Origin: Methanopyrus sp. SNP6
GTDB lineage: Archaea > JAADCQ01 > Methanopyri > Methanopyrales > Methanopyraceae
Direction of reading: 5' to 3'
Assembly (NCBI RefSeq): GCF_002201895.1
Contig: NZ_CP019436.1
Span: 124,001 to 188,000, forward strand
DNA length: 64,000 nt
The notes under the pieces are model-generated. The model ran no database searches and had not been told where the DNA came from. It worked only from the letters and a program-made list of their open reading frames with translations. Within the stretch, counting starts at the first letter, position 1, and each line of letters opens with the position of its first letter. Positions 1-8,605 of the stretch are shown here, piece by piece. The translations under genes were made by a program, and so were the position numbers.

Positions 1-207
1 CGATTGCGTGAACACCTCACGGTAGAATCCGCCCGGGCAGATCTCCCTCAAATCCTCCCACAACCCGAACATTCGAACGACTTCCTCACCCGCTTCCGAG
101 AGGAACGCGCTAACTCGGTGCTCCCGCGACACCTCTTTCATAACTTTAAAACTTTCCACCAAGAAATGCGCTGCACCTGTTATACACCAGCCTATACGGA
201 GTCCCAA
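1..207 (-). CDS. Partial hypothetical protein downstream of mtrF
   Basis: An open frame runs off the window start. A plausible TTG start at 207 lies 8 nt after GGGTG. The visible 69 residues begin with one hydrophobic, probably membrane-spanning stretch and continue into an amphipathic, charged region with two cysteines. It lies 39 bp after the mtrF stop on the same strand and in the same frame as mtrF, with the TAG stop between them. I do not recognise the family; it does not look like MtrG, which would be expected here in the usual mtr gene order. The 3' end lies outside the window. Confidence 0.4.
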   Translation of the reverse strand, partial: MGLRIGWCITGAAHFLVESFKVMKEVSREHRVSAFLSEAGEEVVRMFGLWEDLREICPGGFYREVFTQS

Positions 208-246
208 CAGACCAACACCCGTTAAGGCTTGTAAAAAAGACTTGGC

Positions 247-423
247 CTAGAACGAGAGAAGCAACAACGGTACCAGCAGCACGCCCGCGAAGACCATACC
301 GCAGGCCAGACCCGCGAACCTGTTCACGTTCAGACCGAAGTATAGCCTGGCGTCACGACCGAAGAATTGGCTGGAATCACGGACATCTTTCACGTAAGCG
401 TCTGCTCGATCCGTGTCCGCCAT
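247..423 (-). CDS. mtrF: Tetrahydromethanopterin S-methyltransferase subunit F
   Basis: Small subunit of the membrane-bound Mtr complex, which transfers the methyl group from methyl-H4MPT to coenzyme M and pumps sodium ions. From the ATG at 423 it is 58 residues: a short hydrophilic N-terminus, the family-like FFGRDARLYFGL stretch, then one C-terminal membrane helix. A TTG at 474 would add 17 residues, but GGGG 8 nt before the ATG and the usual family length favour 423. Other mtr genes would be expected outside the window. Assignment rests on the GRD-G/A-RL motif followed by the single helix. Confidence 0.72.
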   Translation of the reverse strand: MADTDRADAYVKDVRDSSQFFGRDARLYFGLNVNRFAGLACGMVFAGVLLVPLLLLSF

Positions 424-598
424 CGCCGGTGCCCCTATGATGACCTCCTTCAACTCGGATCCTTCCTCCGCCAACTCGGTTCACCCCACATCGGTCTACT
501 GACCCGGTACCTTTTCAACATTGCGACTTCATCTTACACCGGGCGATGATGAAGTGGGTCCGACCGAAAGAGATGAGGTAGGCTGGCGTTCCCGAGCC

Positions 599-1000
599 CT
601 ATACTTCAACCTTACCACCCGGCAAGATCCTCACAACATCACCGTTGTCCAGTTCCGACACGAGGTCGCGCTCGGGCTTGTGAAACAACGGGATATCACC
701 CAGAACACACCCTACTACTAAAATCGGCTCGGCTTCGCGTACGACGATACCGGCAGGTGCAGTACCACGATGAGCCATCTCCATCAGTACATACGACCCT
801 ACGGTAGAACCACGCCCACCCGGCAGGACCAAGACCTGATCCGTTAACACCTTTCCACAGAGCTCGTGGGACGGATCCACTACCTCACCTGTTTCCGGAT
901 CCACTCCACCCAGAAACGAGAGACGCCGCGAAGATACCAGGACTTCCGCTTCAACTGGCTCATCAACGTCGACGATCGGTTCACAACGTACCACAGGCAT
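599..1000 (-). CDS. Phosphomevalonate dehydratase small subunit (DUF126, aconitase-like swivel domain)
   Basis: DUF126 proteins are the small swivelling subunit of the archaeal phosphomevalonate dehydratase, which makes trans-anhydromevalonate phosphate for isoprenoid lipid synthesis in the modified archaeal mevalonate pathway. Visible signatures are SFLGGVDPETG (about residues 28-38) and GRGSTVGS (about 63-70), which carries the conserved serine of the family. The length of 133 residues is typical. I chose the ATG at 1000 over the in-frame TTG at 1015 because the family begins close to the conserved core. The large subunit is not in the window. Confidence 0.85.
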   Translation of the reverse strand: MPVVRCEPIVDVDEPVEAEVLVSSRRLSFLGGVDPETGEVVDPSHELCGKVLTDQVLVLPGGRGSTVGSYVLMEMAHRGTAPAGIVVREAEPILVVGCVLGDIPLFHKPERDLVSELDNGDVVRILPGGKVEV

Positions 1001-1168
1001 GTCCGCGTATCCCAAGTGTTTCCATCGGTAGTGGAGTATTTAGAATCGCTGGACAATCGGACCGCATATACACAACGAGAAACTTCGGGTGACAGACGAA
1101 CCCAAGGTCGTTGATACCTCCGCGGTTGACTGTATGTGACAGAGAAGCTGATGTGAGTACAGAACAGG

Positions 1169-1423
1169 CTAATATAGTAACACTTGCTGCTTACCACACC
1201 CCGGCTCATTGGATATTATAACCTCTTTCTTGTTCTTAGAGTAGTACGGTGTCGCGTGAAGTGGACCCTCCCCGATCGCCTTGTTCGTCGCCGTGATTCT
1301 CGCGTGTTTTAGGACTTCCTTCTCGAGTGACAAGGCTCGATCGCACACGTCCTGACAGTAAAAACCGGAGGATGGAATCATCATAACGAACACCGGAATT
1401 AAAACCATTACATAACCTAACAT
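1169..1423 (-). CDS. Possible small secreted or lipid-anchored protein
   Basis: An 84-codon frame starts with a strongly hydrophobic segment (about residues 3-20) resembling a signal peptide or membrane anchor, followed by a hydrophilic tail with four cysteines (about residues 23, 27, 75 and 76). GGGGGA lies about 9 nt before the ATG. It would be transcribed leftward from a TATA-like stretch near 1580, which would give a leader of roughly 130 nt containing the GC-rich element described separately. No family recognised; it could be spurious. Confidence 0.4.
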   Translation of the reverse strand: MLGYVMVLIPVFVMMIPSSGFYCQDVCDRALSLEKEVLKHARITATNKAIGEGPLHATPYYSKNKKEVIISNEPGCGKQQVLLY

Positions 1424-1489
1424 TAACCATTATCCCCCGTGTGTGGGTCATCGTTACCAGTTTGGTCACTCGCATAACCCGAGTTACAA

Positions 1490-1590
1490 CCAGTGAGTGT
1501 TACTCTAACGGGCGGGGCGAGGGTGACTCACCCCGCGTTACCCTCCGGAAGGGCAACCACCCCGACTACAAGAATAAAAATTACGAGTCA
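1490..1590 (-). ncRNA. Candidate structured RNA or long leader
   Basis: Within the AT-rich spacer 1001-1644 this block is very GC-rich and holds two consecutive imperfect hairpins: the arms at 1513-1521 and 1529-1537 (GCGGGGCGA and TCACCCCGC), and 1538-1558 with the arms GTTACCCT and AGGGCAAC. A TATA-like TTTTTATTC on the minus strand at about 1572-1583 would start transcription just upstream of the structure. It may be a free small RNA or the 5' leader of the small frame at 1169-1423. The direction is inferred from the TATA-like box only. Confidence 0.3.
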
Positions 1591-1644
1591 TAATAGGCGT
1601 GCCTAATCAGTTGACACGCGCACTCGGATGCCCTGTCTGATCGT

Positions 1645-2796
1645 GTGGTGACCACCCTGGGAGAGGTGTTCTGGGGGGATCGTCGGATACCGTACGAGAT
1701 CGATGAGATGGGGGTAGCGCGAGAGATCGACGAGATCGACTTGGATTTGTTGGAGGAACCCGAGGATCTCGCGGTCGTCCCTCCATCGAGTGAGGCTGGA
1801 TCGTGCGGTAATTCCTGTGTTTTCTGCTACATCAGGCAGAATCCACCTGAAGTGCTCAAGGAACGTGGTGGTAGTGTGGACACGACGCGTCACGATACGT
1901 TGAACGATCCGAACTTGGAGGAGCGTGTGGAATCTGCCCGGGATAGGTACCATGATCTCAGGTTCAGGATAGTGGATACGGCTGGGAACGTCGGTGTTGA
2001 TGAAGGGCGCATTGAGTCGTTGGCCGCGGCCGGGATCGATGAGATACAGATTTCGTTGCACACGACGGTCCCGGAGACCAGGAAGAGGTTGATGGGTAAT
2101 CCGAACGCGGACGAGTTGTTGGAGCTGTTACCGAAGTTTGAGGATGTCGGTATCGACGTCATCGCCGATTTGGTACTCACTCCGGGGTACAACTTGGAAG
2201 AGTTACCGAGGACGTGTAAAGACTTGGAGAGCATGGGTGTTAGGCAAGTCCGCGTGTTCCCCGCCGGTGGTACTGACTACGCTCGTGGGTTCCGGTTTCC
2301 GACGAGAGGTGAGTTGGAGTGGATGAGGGAAACTTCTCGACTGTTGGATCGTGAGCTGGACGTCGAGGTGATACCGTCGCCGACCATTGACGCGCTGTTG
2401 GGGGAACCCGTGTTCGAACCTCCTGATCTTCCCGAGCCCGATTTTGAGGCCGTGATCGTCGTTGGTGAACTAGCGGCCCCTATCTTCGAACCGGCTGTTC
2501 GTGACCTTGAGAACGTGGAGCTGCTCGTGGTGAAGAACAGGGTGTTCGGTGGTGTGATAGGGGCGTCGAGCTTGCTCACGGCGAGGGACGTCTTGAGGGA
2601 GGTCGAGCGTTATGATCCTAGGACGGAATTCCCTGTGATAATCCTTCCAGATGCCATGTTCGGTCCGGATGGTAGGACGCTTGACGGGTGGTCTCGGGAG
2701 GAGTTGGTAGGAAGGTTGGCGGCGCTCGGATACACGGTTATGACGTGCAGAAAACCCGAAGAGGTCGCCAGGATTCTCGCGTCCCCACTGCCGTAA
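1645..2796 (+). CDS. Radical SAM protein with C-terminal DUF512 domain
   Basis: A 383-residue iron-sulfur enzyme. The radical SAM cluster ligands are C54, C58 and C61 in CGNSCVFCY. The C-terminal third (about residues 275-383), with a KNRVFGG segment and a later ILPDAMFGPDG segment, matches the DUF512 domain of NifB-like FeS oxidoreductases. The substrate is unknown. It stands alone after a long spacer and 128 bp before cofD. Codons end mostly in G or T, unlike the minus-strand genes nearby. It is not methanogenesis marker 10, which has a different cysteine-motif context at its very N-terminus. Confidence 0.8.
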   Translation: MVTTLGEVFWGDRRIPYEIDEMGVAREIDEIDLDLLEEPEDLAVVPPSSEAGSCGNSCVFCYIRQNPPEVLKERGGSVDTTRHDTLNDPNLEERVESARDRYHDLRFRIVDTAGNVGVDEGRIESLAAAGIDEIQISLHTTVPETRKRLMGNPNADELLELLPKFEDVGIDVIADLVLTPGYNLEELPRTCKDLESMGVRQVRVFPAGGTDYARGFRFPTRGELEWMRETSRLLDRELDVEVIPSPTIDALLGEPVFEPPDLPEPDFEAVIVVGELAAPIFEPAVRDLENVELLVVKNRVFGGVIGASSLLTARDVLREVERYDPRTEFPVIILPDAMFGPDGRTLDGWSREELVGRLAALGYTVMTCRKPEEVARILASPLP

Positions 2797-2924
2797 GCCC
2801 TCCGCAAACGCTCCCTTCGTCATTGGTCCGTCCGGGGTGGGTTCGTCATCGGGCGCGGTAAGCATTTTGGTGCGGTACTTCATTCGGGTCGTGACCTGAT
2901 CCCCCGGTAATGCGGGGTTTTAAC

Positions 2925-3848
2925 TTGCGGCTGGTGGTGTTGTCAGGAGGTACAGGCACGCCGAAGCTGCTTCGTGGCCTCAGGGATCTCGACGCCGATT
3001 TTTCAGTAATAGTTAATACTGGGGAAGACGACGAGATCCTCGGATTGTACGTCTCTCCCGATGTTGATACTGTCCTGTACACGCTCGCTGGTATAGTCAA
3101 CGACGAGACGTGGTACGGTATCGGTGGTGACGGGTTCCGTGGGCACGAGTTCTTGGAAAAGCTGGGAGTGAACGAGCCCTTGAGGATAGGTGACGCCGAC
3201 CGTGCGCTTAAGCAGTATCGTACGTACTTGATGCGAGAGAAGGGGTTGAAACTCTCCGAGGCTGTGGACGAAATCCGACGTCGACTTGGTATCAAGTGGA
3301 AGGTGTATCCTATGACCGACGACCGTGTTACGACTGTGATCGAGACGGATGAGGGTGATTTGCATTTTAGGGAGTTCTGGGTCGAGCGTGGTGGTGAGCT
3401 CCCCGTACGTGGGGTCAGGTACGAGGGGGCGGAGGAAGCTTCTCCACCGCCCGATGCCGTCGACGAGCTCCTGAGGGCCGATGCGGTCGTAATAGGACCG
3501 AGCAACCCGGTGACCAGTATTGGTCCCATTTTATCGGTATCTGAGATCCGCCATATCGTTCGTGAGAAGTCCATCCTGATCGTGTCCCCGTTCATAGGCA
3601 AGGAGCCAGTGAGTGGTCCTGCTGGTAAGCTGATGAGGGCTGTCGGCTTCGAACCGTCGGTTCGAGGTCTCGTCGAGTATTACCGGGAATGGGGGGTTGA
3701 GCCGGATATCCTCGTTATGGATGAGAGGGACGATGTCGAACCGCCGGACGGCTTAGAGATCGTTCGGACTGACATCGTAATGCGTGATGAAAAGGACTCT
3801 GTGAGGTTGGCCCGTGAAGTCCTCAGGGTCTTGGAGGGGTTGGTGTAG
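2925..3848 (+). CDS. cofD: 2-phospho-L-lactate transferase (coenzyme F420 synthesis)
   Basis: CofD joins a phospholactyl-type guanosine donor to the deazaflavin Fo to give F420-0, the hydride carrier of methanogenesis. The N-terminus LVVLSGGTGTPKLLRGL is the family phosphate-binding signature, followed by NTGEDDEILGLYVSPD. I chose the TTG at 2925 because GCGGGG lies 7 nt upstream, while the ATG at 2910 has no visible ribosome binding site; this gives 307 residues, normal for the family. The nitroreductase-like gene follows 12 bp later and may be cotranscribed. Confidence 0.92.
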   Translation: MRLVVLSGGTGTPKLLRGLRDLDADFSVIVNTGEDDEILGLYVSPDVDTVLYTLAGIVNDETWYGIGGDGFRGHEFLEKLGVNEPLRIGDADRALKQYRTYLMREKGLKLSEAVDEIRRRLGIKWKVYPMTDDRVTTVIETDEGDLHFREFWVERGGELPVRGVRYEGAEEASPPPDAVDELLRADAVVIGPSNPVTSIGPILSVSEIRHIVREKSILIVSPFIGKEPVSGPAGKLMRAVGFEPSVRGLVEYYREWGVEPDILVMDERDDVEPPDGLEIVRTDIVMRDEKDSVRLAREVLRVLEGLV

Positions 3849-3860
3849 AGGGGTAGCGAG

Positions 3861-4559
3861 ATGTCTCCACGGATCATCGTGCCCGCCGTTATCGCCGTCG
3901 CGGTCGGTTGTCTGGCCTATTTGTATCTTCACCCGTCTGAGGGGGTTTCGGAGGTGCCCATCAAAGCTAGGGTGGAGCTGCCTAAGCCACTGAAGATGGA
4001 GATGTCGGTGTCGGAGGCGTTGGAGAAGCGCCGATCGATCCGTGAGTACCGTGACGAACCTATAACCCTCAAGGAGCTCTCCACGGTGTTGTGGGCCGCA
4101 CAAGGGATTACGGATCCGCGCGGCTTCCGAACGGCTCCCAGTGCGGGTGCTTTGTACCCGTTGAGGGTATTTGTAGTAGTTCGTAAAGTTGAGGGTTTAG
4201 CTCCAGGCATCTACGTGTATGATCCTAAGACCCACACGCTAGGACTCGTCAGGCGGGGCGATTTCACAGCGGAGTTACAACGAGCGTGTCTGGATCAAGA
4301 GTGGGTTGGTCGAGCCGCGGTTGATCTGGTCATCGTCGGGTACGAGCGGGTGCTGCGTCCCAAGTACGGAGAACGATCGTTTCGGTATATGGCGCTCGAG
4401 GCGGGACACGTAGGCCAGAACGTGTACCTCGCGTGCACGGCGTTGGGTCTAGGTACAGTCGCCGTCGGAGCGTTCTACGACGATCGAGTTAAGGAGATCT
4501 TGGGAATAACCGAAGGTGATGCCGTACCGCTGTACGTCTTCCCGATAGGCCGGAAATAG
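3861..4559 (+). CDS. Membrane-anchored SagB-type nitroreductase family protein
   Basis: The 232-residue protein has an N-terminal hydrophobic segment (about residues 5-24) that looks like a signal anchor. A nitroreductase fold follows, with RRSIREYRDEP near the start of the domain and SAGALYPL, both typical of the SagB/ThcOx dehydrogenase branch that binds FMN. Most relatives act on peptides or small quinone-like substrates; the substrate here is unknown. An extracytoplasmic location is inferred from the hydrophobic start. GGGG precedes the ATG, and the gene follows cofD closely. Confidence 0.78.
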   Translation: MSPRIIVPAVIAVAVGCLAYLYLHPSEGVSEVPIKARVELPKPLKMEMSVSEALEKRRSIREYRDEPITLKELSTVLWAAQGITDPRGFRTAPSAGALYPLRVFVVVRKVEGLAPGIYVYDPKTHTLGLVRRGDFTAELQRACLDQEWVGRAAVDLVIVGYERVLRPKYGERSFRYMALEAGHVGQNVYLACTALGLGTVAVGAFYDDRVKEILGITEGDAVPLYVFPIGRK

Positions 4560-4647
4560 CCGGGTCAGCACCCTCGGGACATCTCATCCCGGTCCCGGTC
4601 GAGCTGGGGCTAATCCCGCCATCATCCCCGGTAGCGGGTGGTCGGGC

Positions 4648-5238
4648 GTGGGTGTGGTCGTCAAGGACGTAATAGGGTACGGGCAACTTAAGCTCTTGGT
4701 GTTCGAGAACGTGTACTCGCCAGCAGAAGACTCATTCTTGCTCGTCGAGCATCAAGGAGTGTCCGGATCGGAACGCGTTCTGGACGTAGGGACCGGGTGT
4801 GGTATTCAGGGGTTATCTGCGGCCGCGGAAGGGTGCGAAGTGGTGGCGACGGACGTTAACCCCGCGGCAGTCCACTGTGCAATGTGGAACTCCCGTCTCA
4901 ACGGTCTAGACGTCGACGTCCGCGAGGGTGATCTATTCGATCCGGTCCTGGGTGAACGTTTCGACGTCGTCCTGTTCAACCCGCCTTATCTACCCGGTCG
5001 TGAACTGCCTGAAGGTGACCCGATATCCCGGGCAACCGAGGATCCGGTGGTCATTCGACGCTTCTTGAACGGTCTCCTCCGAGGGGAGATCCTGTGGGAT
5101 GAAGCCAGGGTCGTCGTGTCCAGTCTGACTCCGGATGAGTGTTTGGAGCCGCTGAGGCACTTCGAAGTGGAGGTCGTGGCCGAGGAGTCGTTGTTCTTCG
5201 AGAGAGTCCGCGTGCTCGCGCTTCGACCTTGTGAGTAA
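4648..5238 (+). CDS. HemK2/Mtq2-like protein methyltransferase
   Basis: A 196-residue class I SAM-dependent methyltransferase. The SAM-binding loop DVGTGCG is at residues 46-52 and the catalytic NPPY, typical of glutamine/lysine side-chain N-methyltransferases, at 111-114. The YSPAEDSFLL segment near residue 23 is characteristic of the eukaryotic/archaeal HemK2 (Mtq2) branch, which methylates translation release factor glutamine together with a Trm112 partner. The partner gene is not in the window. The GTG at 4648 is used; a second GTG two codons later is an alternative. Confidence 0.85.
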   Translation: MGVVVKDVIGYGQLKLLVFENVYSPAEDSFLLVEHQGVSGSERVLDVGTGCGIQGLSAAAEGCEVVATDVNPAAVHCAMWNSRLNGLDVDVREGDLFDPVLGERFDVVLFNPPYLPGRELPEGDPISRATEDPVVIRRFLNGLLRGEILWDEARVVVSSLTPDECLEPLRHFEVEVVAEESLFFERVRVLALRPCE

Positions 5239-5293
5239 TTTGTGCGAACGTTGATAATTTGTCGCGGTCTCACCTCCTACGGGGGGATGGACG

Positions 5294-5602
5294 TTGTTCG
5301 TGGTCGTTTACTCCACCGCAGGAGACGAAGATGAGGCGAAGCGAATAGCCCGGAAATTAGTCGAGGAGGGACTTGCCGCGTGCGTGAATATCTGGCCGAT
5401 ACGGTCCGTGTACGAGTGGGATGGAGAGTTGTGCGAAGACGAAGAGTACGCCCTATTAGTCAAGACGACCGCGAAACGCGCAGAAGACGTCGTGGATAAA
5501 ATCCTCGAGCTGCACTCGTATGAAACTCCAGCTGTACTCATCTTACCGGTGTTCGGAGGGTTCGAGGGGTTTCTGGAGTGGATCGTAAAGCGTACCGAGT
5601 GA
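5294..5602 (+). CDS. cutA: CutA1 family protein
   Basis: A 102-residue protein with the whole CutA1 fold: an FVVVYSTAGDEDEAKRIA start, the ACVNIWPI strand, and a W-GELCEDEEY loop followed by KTT. The family forms very stable trimers linked to divalent metal tolerance; its role in archaea is not established. The TTG start is supported by GGGGGG 8 nt upstream. It converges on the AIR-synthase-like gene with only 12 bp between the stops. Confidence 0.93.
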   Translation: MFVVVYSTAGDEDEAKRIARKLVEEGLAACVNIWPIRSVYEWDGELCEDEEYALLVKTTAKRAEDVVDKILELHSYETPAVLILPVFGGFEGFLEWIVKRTE

Positions 5603-5614
5603 TCGTCCAACACT

Positions 5615-6979
5615 TTATCCGGACTCCTCGAGCAGTTCTAGCACCAGTTTGAGTTTTCGTTCGGCTTCCTCGTACGCTCGCTTGACCCTCTCCTTCATTT
5701 CTTCGAAGTCCTCAGGATGTTCCTCTCCGATAACACGCTTCACTTTGGTGTACGCGGCCTCCCGGAACTTCACGTCCAACTCGATTTTCTCGCCGTCCCG
5801 CTCGAGGAAGACACCGGAGCCCTCCTCGACGCGTCCTACGATGTCCGCACGCACCCCAGCACCGTCGAGGACCTCAACGCATCGTTCCGCCACGTCTTCA
5901 GGCGCTATCACCATGAGCATGTCCAGGGACAGCCCGAGGTAATCTATACCGAGCTCGTCGAGCATCTCTAAAACTCGGTCGTTCACGAGGGATCGTATCG
6001 CCTCTTCGTTGAATACAAGACGGACGCCTGCGGTCTCCGAGATTTCGGCCGCGTCACCGCGGATGCCACCGTTCGTGATGTCGGTCATGGCGTCGACCTT
6101 CGAGAGTAGTTTCTCCTTGCGGAGCGCGTTAACCGCACGGACGAAATCAACGTTGAGGGTTTCCTCGACGACGTCGTAGTAACCGTGGTAGATGGCGGTT
6201 GTGGATACAGTACCTCCTCCGGCGCCCTCCGTGAGAACGATCAGATCACCGGGCTTCGCGTTCCTTCGCGGTGTGAGATCGTCGGGTCGTGCGGTACCGA
6301 CGCAGGCTACACCGGCGACTAGACGTCGCCCATGCACCATATCCCCGCCGACGCGTAACGTACTACCGGCGAGTATCGGAACGCCGGTGGCAGCACCTAC
6401 AGCGGTCACGCCGGCAGTGAAGTCGAAGAGACGACCCACATCCCCGTCGTCCGCTAAATGTAGATCGACTAAGAGACCGCGAGGACGAGCCCCGTTGACT
6501 AGTACGTCCCGCATGGCGGCCCTAGTCGCGTGAAAGCCGGCGAGAAAGGGGAACTCACTTAGCCGAGAGTGCATGCCGTCGACGGCACTCACTAGGATCA
6601 CCTCCTCCCGATCTACACGAACTGCGCCCGCATCATCGCGCTCTTCCGGCGATATCAGCGCGTTTTCCGACGCCTCGGCTGCGAGCTCCGTGAGCAATTC
6701 GTGTACGAAGAAATCACCTTCACCTCGAGATCCCACCCCCATTTCTCCCATACTAACTCCCGACTCAGGCGGTCGAAGGATGTCGCCTATCCCTCCGTCT
6801 ATAGAGTGAGCTCTCCGGACGTATCGCACTTCATCGAGGACCGCGTCCACGAATTCCATGATTTCGTCCCTTGACCAATCCCGTTTCCATATTTCCACCA
6901 GGTCCGCGAGTAGCTCTCGGATTTCGTCCTCGGAGGCCCCTAAATCCATCATGTGCATGGCCAACCCTTCGAGATCCAC
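5615..6979 (-). CDS. AIR synthase-related (PurM-like fold) protein of methanogens
   Basis: The protein has a helical N-terminal extension (about the first 110 residues) followed by the two-domain PurM/HypE/ThiL/SelD ATP-binding fold. Visible markers are VSAVDGMHS, a GAAG-rich stretch, DAMTDITNGGIRGDAAEIS and a charged C-terminal helical tail. I use the GTG at 6979, giving 454 residues; the longer frame to 7093 has an atypical, non-conserved sequence. It lacks the catalytic Cys/Sec-Lys glycine-rich N-terminus of SelD, so selenophosphate synthetase is unlikely. The substrate is unknown; homologues are typical of methanogens. Confidence 0.75.
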   Translation of the reverse strand: MDLEGLAMHMMDLGASEDEIRELLADLVEIWKRDWSRDEIMEFVDAVLDEVRYVRRAHSIDGGIGDILRPPESGVSMGEMGVGSRGEGDFFVHELLTELAAEASENALISPEERDDAGAVRVDREEVILVSAVDGMHSRLSEFPFLAGFHATRAAMRDVLVNGARPRGLLVDLHLADDGDVGRLFDFTAGVTAVGAATGVPILAGSTLRVGGDMVHGRRLVAGVACVGTARPDDLTPRRNAKPGDLIVLTEGAGGGTVSTTAIYHGYYDVVEETLNVDFVRAVNALRKEKLLSKVDAMTDITNGGIRGDAAEISETAGVRLVFNEEAIRSLVNDRVLEMLDELGIDYLGLSLDMLMVIAPEDVAERCVEVLDGAGVRADIVGRVEEGSGVFLERDGEKIELDVKFREAAYTKVKRVIGEEHPEDFEEMKERVKRAYEEAERKLKLVLELLEESG

Positions 6980-7213
6980 CGCTCTGGCACCCCCCGGGTC
7001 GGAGCTCACCTCGGTACCGACGCTCGAGGGAGAACCCGAGGGAAGCGTGATGAGGACGGATGTTCGAATGGTTAATCGCGGCGCCTTGGGCATTTTTGAC
7101 TATAGAATCTCCGCTAGCAGTCGAACAGTCGAACCTGGTAATCTAGCGATCGGAGCGCGGGTCGCTGTTGAGATGGATTGTAGGAGGGGGTTACTACGTA
7201 AGACGTGTAACGA

Positions 7214-7714
7214 TCATCTCCTCACACCTGTCAATTCGTCTATCACACGCTCTAGCGACCACTTCCGGGCATCCTCTGGCAGTTCGGCGGCCTTCTTTAG
7301 GATAGGGCCCAGGAGTTCCGCGGCGATCATTCGGAGTGCCCTGGTAACTCGAGGTTTACCGGTGGAGATGGCCAGTACAGCGTCCCCACACCGGAGTACG
7401 GAGGGGAACCGCACTTTCGGTCTCGAGGTGTCGACGCGGTTGACGAGCGACAACTCCCTTTCCAATCGGGAGTTCAAGTCCGGATCGTCCGTCGCAACCA
7501 CATAGAGGTCAGCTTCAGGCAAGTCTTCCGGTCCCTCCACCCTCCGACGCACAAATTTCACTGGCAAGTCACGGGACCACTCTGGCTCTTCCGGCGCGAC
7601 GACGGTCACGTCGACTCCGAGATCGATCAGGGTGCGCGCCTTCCGTTCGGCGACGCGTCCGTCGCCTACGATCACAACCCGCTCAACCCGGACGAACAGT
7701 GGTACGTACGGCAA
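7214..7714 (-). CDS. Precorrin-2 dehydrogenase / siroheme synthase-like protein
   Basis: A Met8p/CysG N-terminal-type NAD-dependent dehydrogenase that would oxidise precorrin-2 to sirohydrochlorin, the branch point to siroheme, cobamides and the nickel tetrapyrrole F430. The family start (PLF, a short strand, then VVIVGDGRVAERKA) and the NAD-binding turn are visible, followed by VVATDDPDLN. I chose the TTG at 7714, which has GGGG 8 nt upstream, giving 166 residues; the upstream in-frame GTG at 7750 adds 12 residues not expected in the family. The C-terminal helical domain is short compared with bacterial CysG. Confidence 0.85.
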   Translation of the reverse strand: MPYVPLFVRVERVVIVGDGRVAERKARTLIDLGVDVTVVAPEEPEWSRDLPVKFVRRRVEGPEDLPEADLYVVATDDPDLNSRLERELSLVNRVDTSRPKVRFPSVLRCGDAVLAISTGKPRVTRALRMIAAELLGPILKKAAELPEDARKWSLERVIDELTGVRR

Positions 7715-7831
7715 GCTCCGGTCCCCGATCGATCCTCTCGCGGCCCACACTTGAAGCCGCTCGGTCTCTGGTCCGACGTGTCGACTTCTGGCGTAACCCT
7801 CTCGACCAGGAGTACTGTAGACGGGACGAGT

Positions 7832-8602
7832 TCACGCGTTCGGAAACTTCCTGTCCCAACTAGGCTCTTTCAACAATAGCTGGCCATAGACCTCTCGTCG
7901 ATACTCGGGCGACATTCTGAGCAAATTACGTAGGAGCTCGGGGGAGTCTTTGGTCTTGACACGGAGCTCCGGATTAAGTCGTGGCGTTCCCACGACCCCG
8001 TGAACGTCCACTGGGATGAGACCCAGATATTCGCCTGAAACCAGGTCGAAGGAGGCGGCGACACCTATCCGGGCGTCCCCGCGGAGTATAGTTCGCTGCA
8101 TCGCTTCGAAACCGCACACGTACCGTTTCACGCTCGGCTCGACGATCTCGAACCCTGCCTTTTTTAGGATCTCTTTGAGCTCCGTATCGTATTTCCGGGC
8201 CGCCTTACACTTCCGGTGTGGTATAACGACGGTGTTCGAGTGTGGCTCTCGGATCGGCTCGGGTTCATCGGGTTCAACCTCATCCACGTCGGGAAACAGC
8301 TCGAAGACGCGGTCGATCCTACCTTCCGGTCCACCGATTACGAGGACATCGTCTCCGGGTCGCGCGTCGACTACCTGTGCGACCCAAGGTGTTATGCAGG
8401 TGGAGGAGAGGCAGCCTTCTGGTGTCACGGTTCCGGTGATGGCGTTGCCGTTGACGCTGACCCGGAACCCGACGAGCCGTTTGAGCTCGAAATGTAAGTG
8501 CATAGGGGCGTGTCCGGTCCTGAAGACGTAGATGCGGTCCGGATCACCCATGAACAGCCACTTGGGGTCTAAGATATCGGTGGCGTCCACGTACACCGTC
8601 AA
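7832..8602 (-). CDS. Conserved hypothetical protein in the mfn operon
   Basis: The 256-residue soluble protein is not a family I can name. The N-terminal half has a GTVTPEGCLSST segment and a GDDVLVIGGPEGR strand-turn. The C-terminal half has an RKCKAARKYDTEL helix and two further cysteines. It starts at TTG 8602 with GGGGAG 7 nt upstream, only 3 bp after the DUF1786 stop, so it is the last visible gene of the nikR-mfn operon. That position suggests a role linked to methanofuran or hydrogenase biogenesis, but this is inference. Confidence 0.75.
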   Translation of the reverse strand: MTVYVDATDILDPKWLFMGDPDRIYVFRTGHAPMHLHFELKRLVGFRVSVNGNAITGTVTPEGCLSSTCITPWVAQVVDARPGDDVLVIGGPEGRIDRVFELFPDVDEVEPDEPEPIREPHSNTVVIPHRKCKAARKYDTELKEILKKAGFEIVEPSVKRYVCGFEAMQRTILRGDARIGVAASFDLVSGEYLGLIPVDVHGVVGTPRLNPELRVKTKDSPELLRNLLRMSPEYRREVYGQLLLKEPSWDRKFPNA

Positions 8603-8605
8603 CGA

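Noticed and set aside
1-423. mtrF and the following frame read as one protein through TAG (pyrrolysine-style readthrough)
   Set aside because: The two frames are in register, but this lineage has no known pyrrolysine system, MtrF normally ends here, and the second frame has its own TTG with a ribosome binding site.
545-600. Possible C/D box guide RNA (ATGATGA at 545-551)
   Set aside because: A perfect C box is present but no CTGA D box or convincing D' box lies at the right distance.
2797-2924. RNA gene in the spacer before cofD
   Set aside because: No tRNA fold, paired guide boxes or stable hairpin could be found; it is probably a promoter region only.
5615-6979. Selenophosphate synthetase (SelD), suggested by the fold and by selenocysteine use nearby
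   Set aside because: The N-terminal glycine-rich loop with the catalytic Cys/Sec and Lys is missing; it matches the methanogen AIR-synthase relatives instead.
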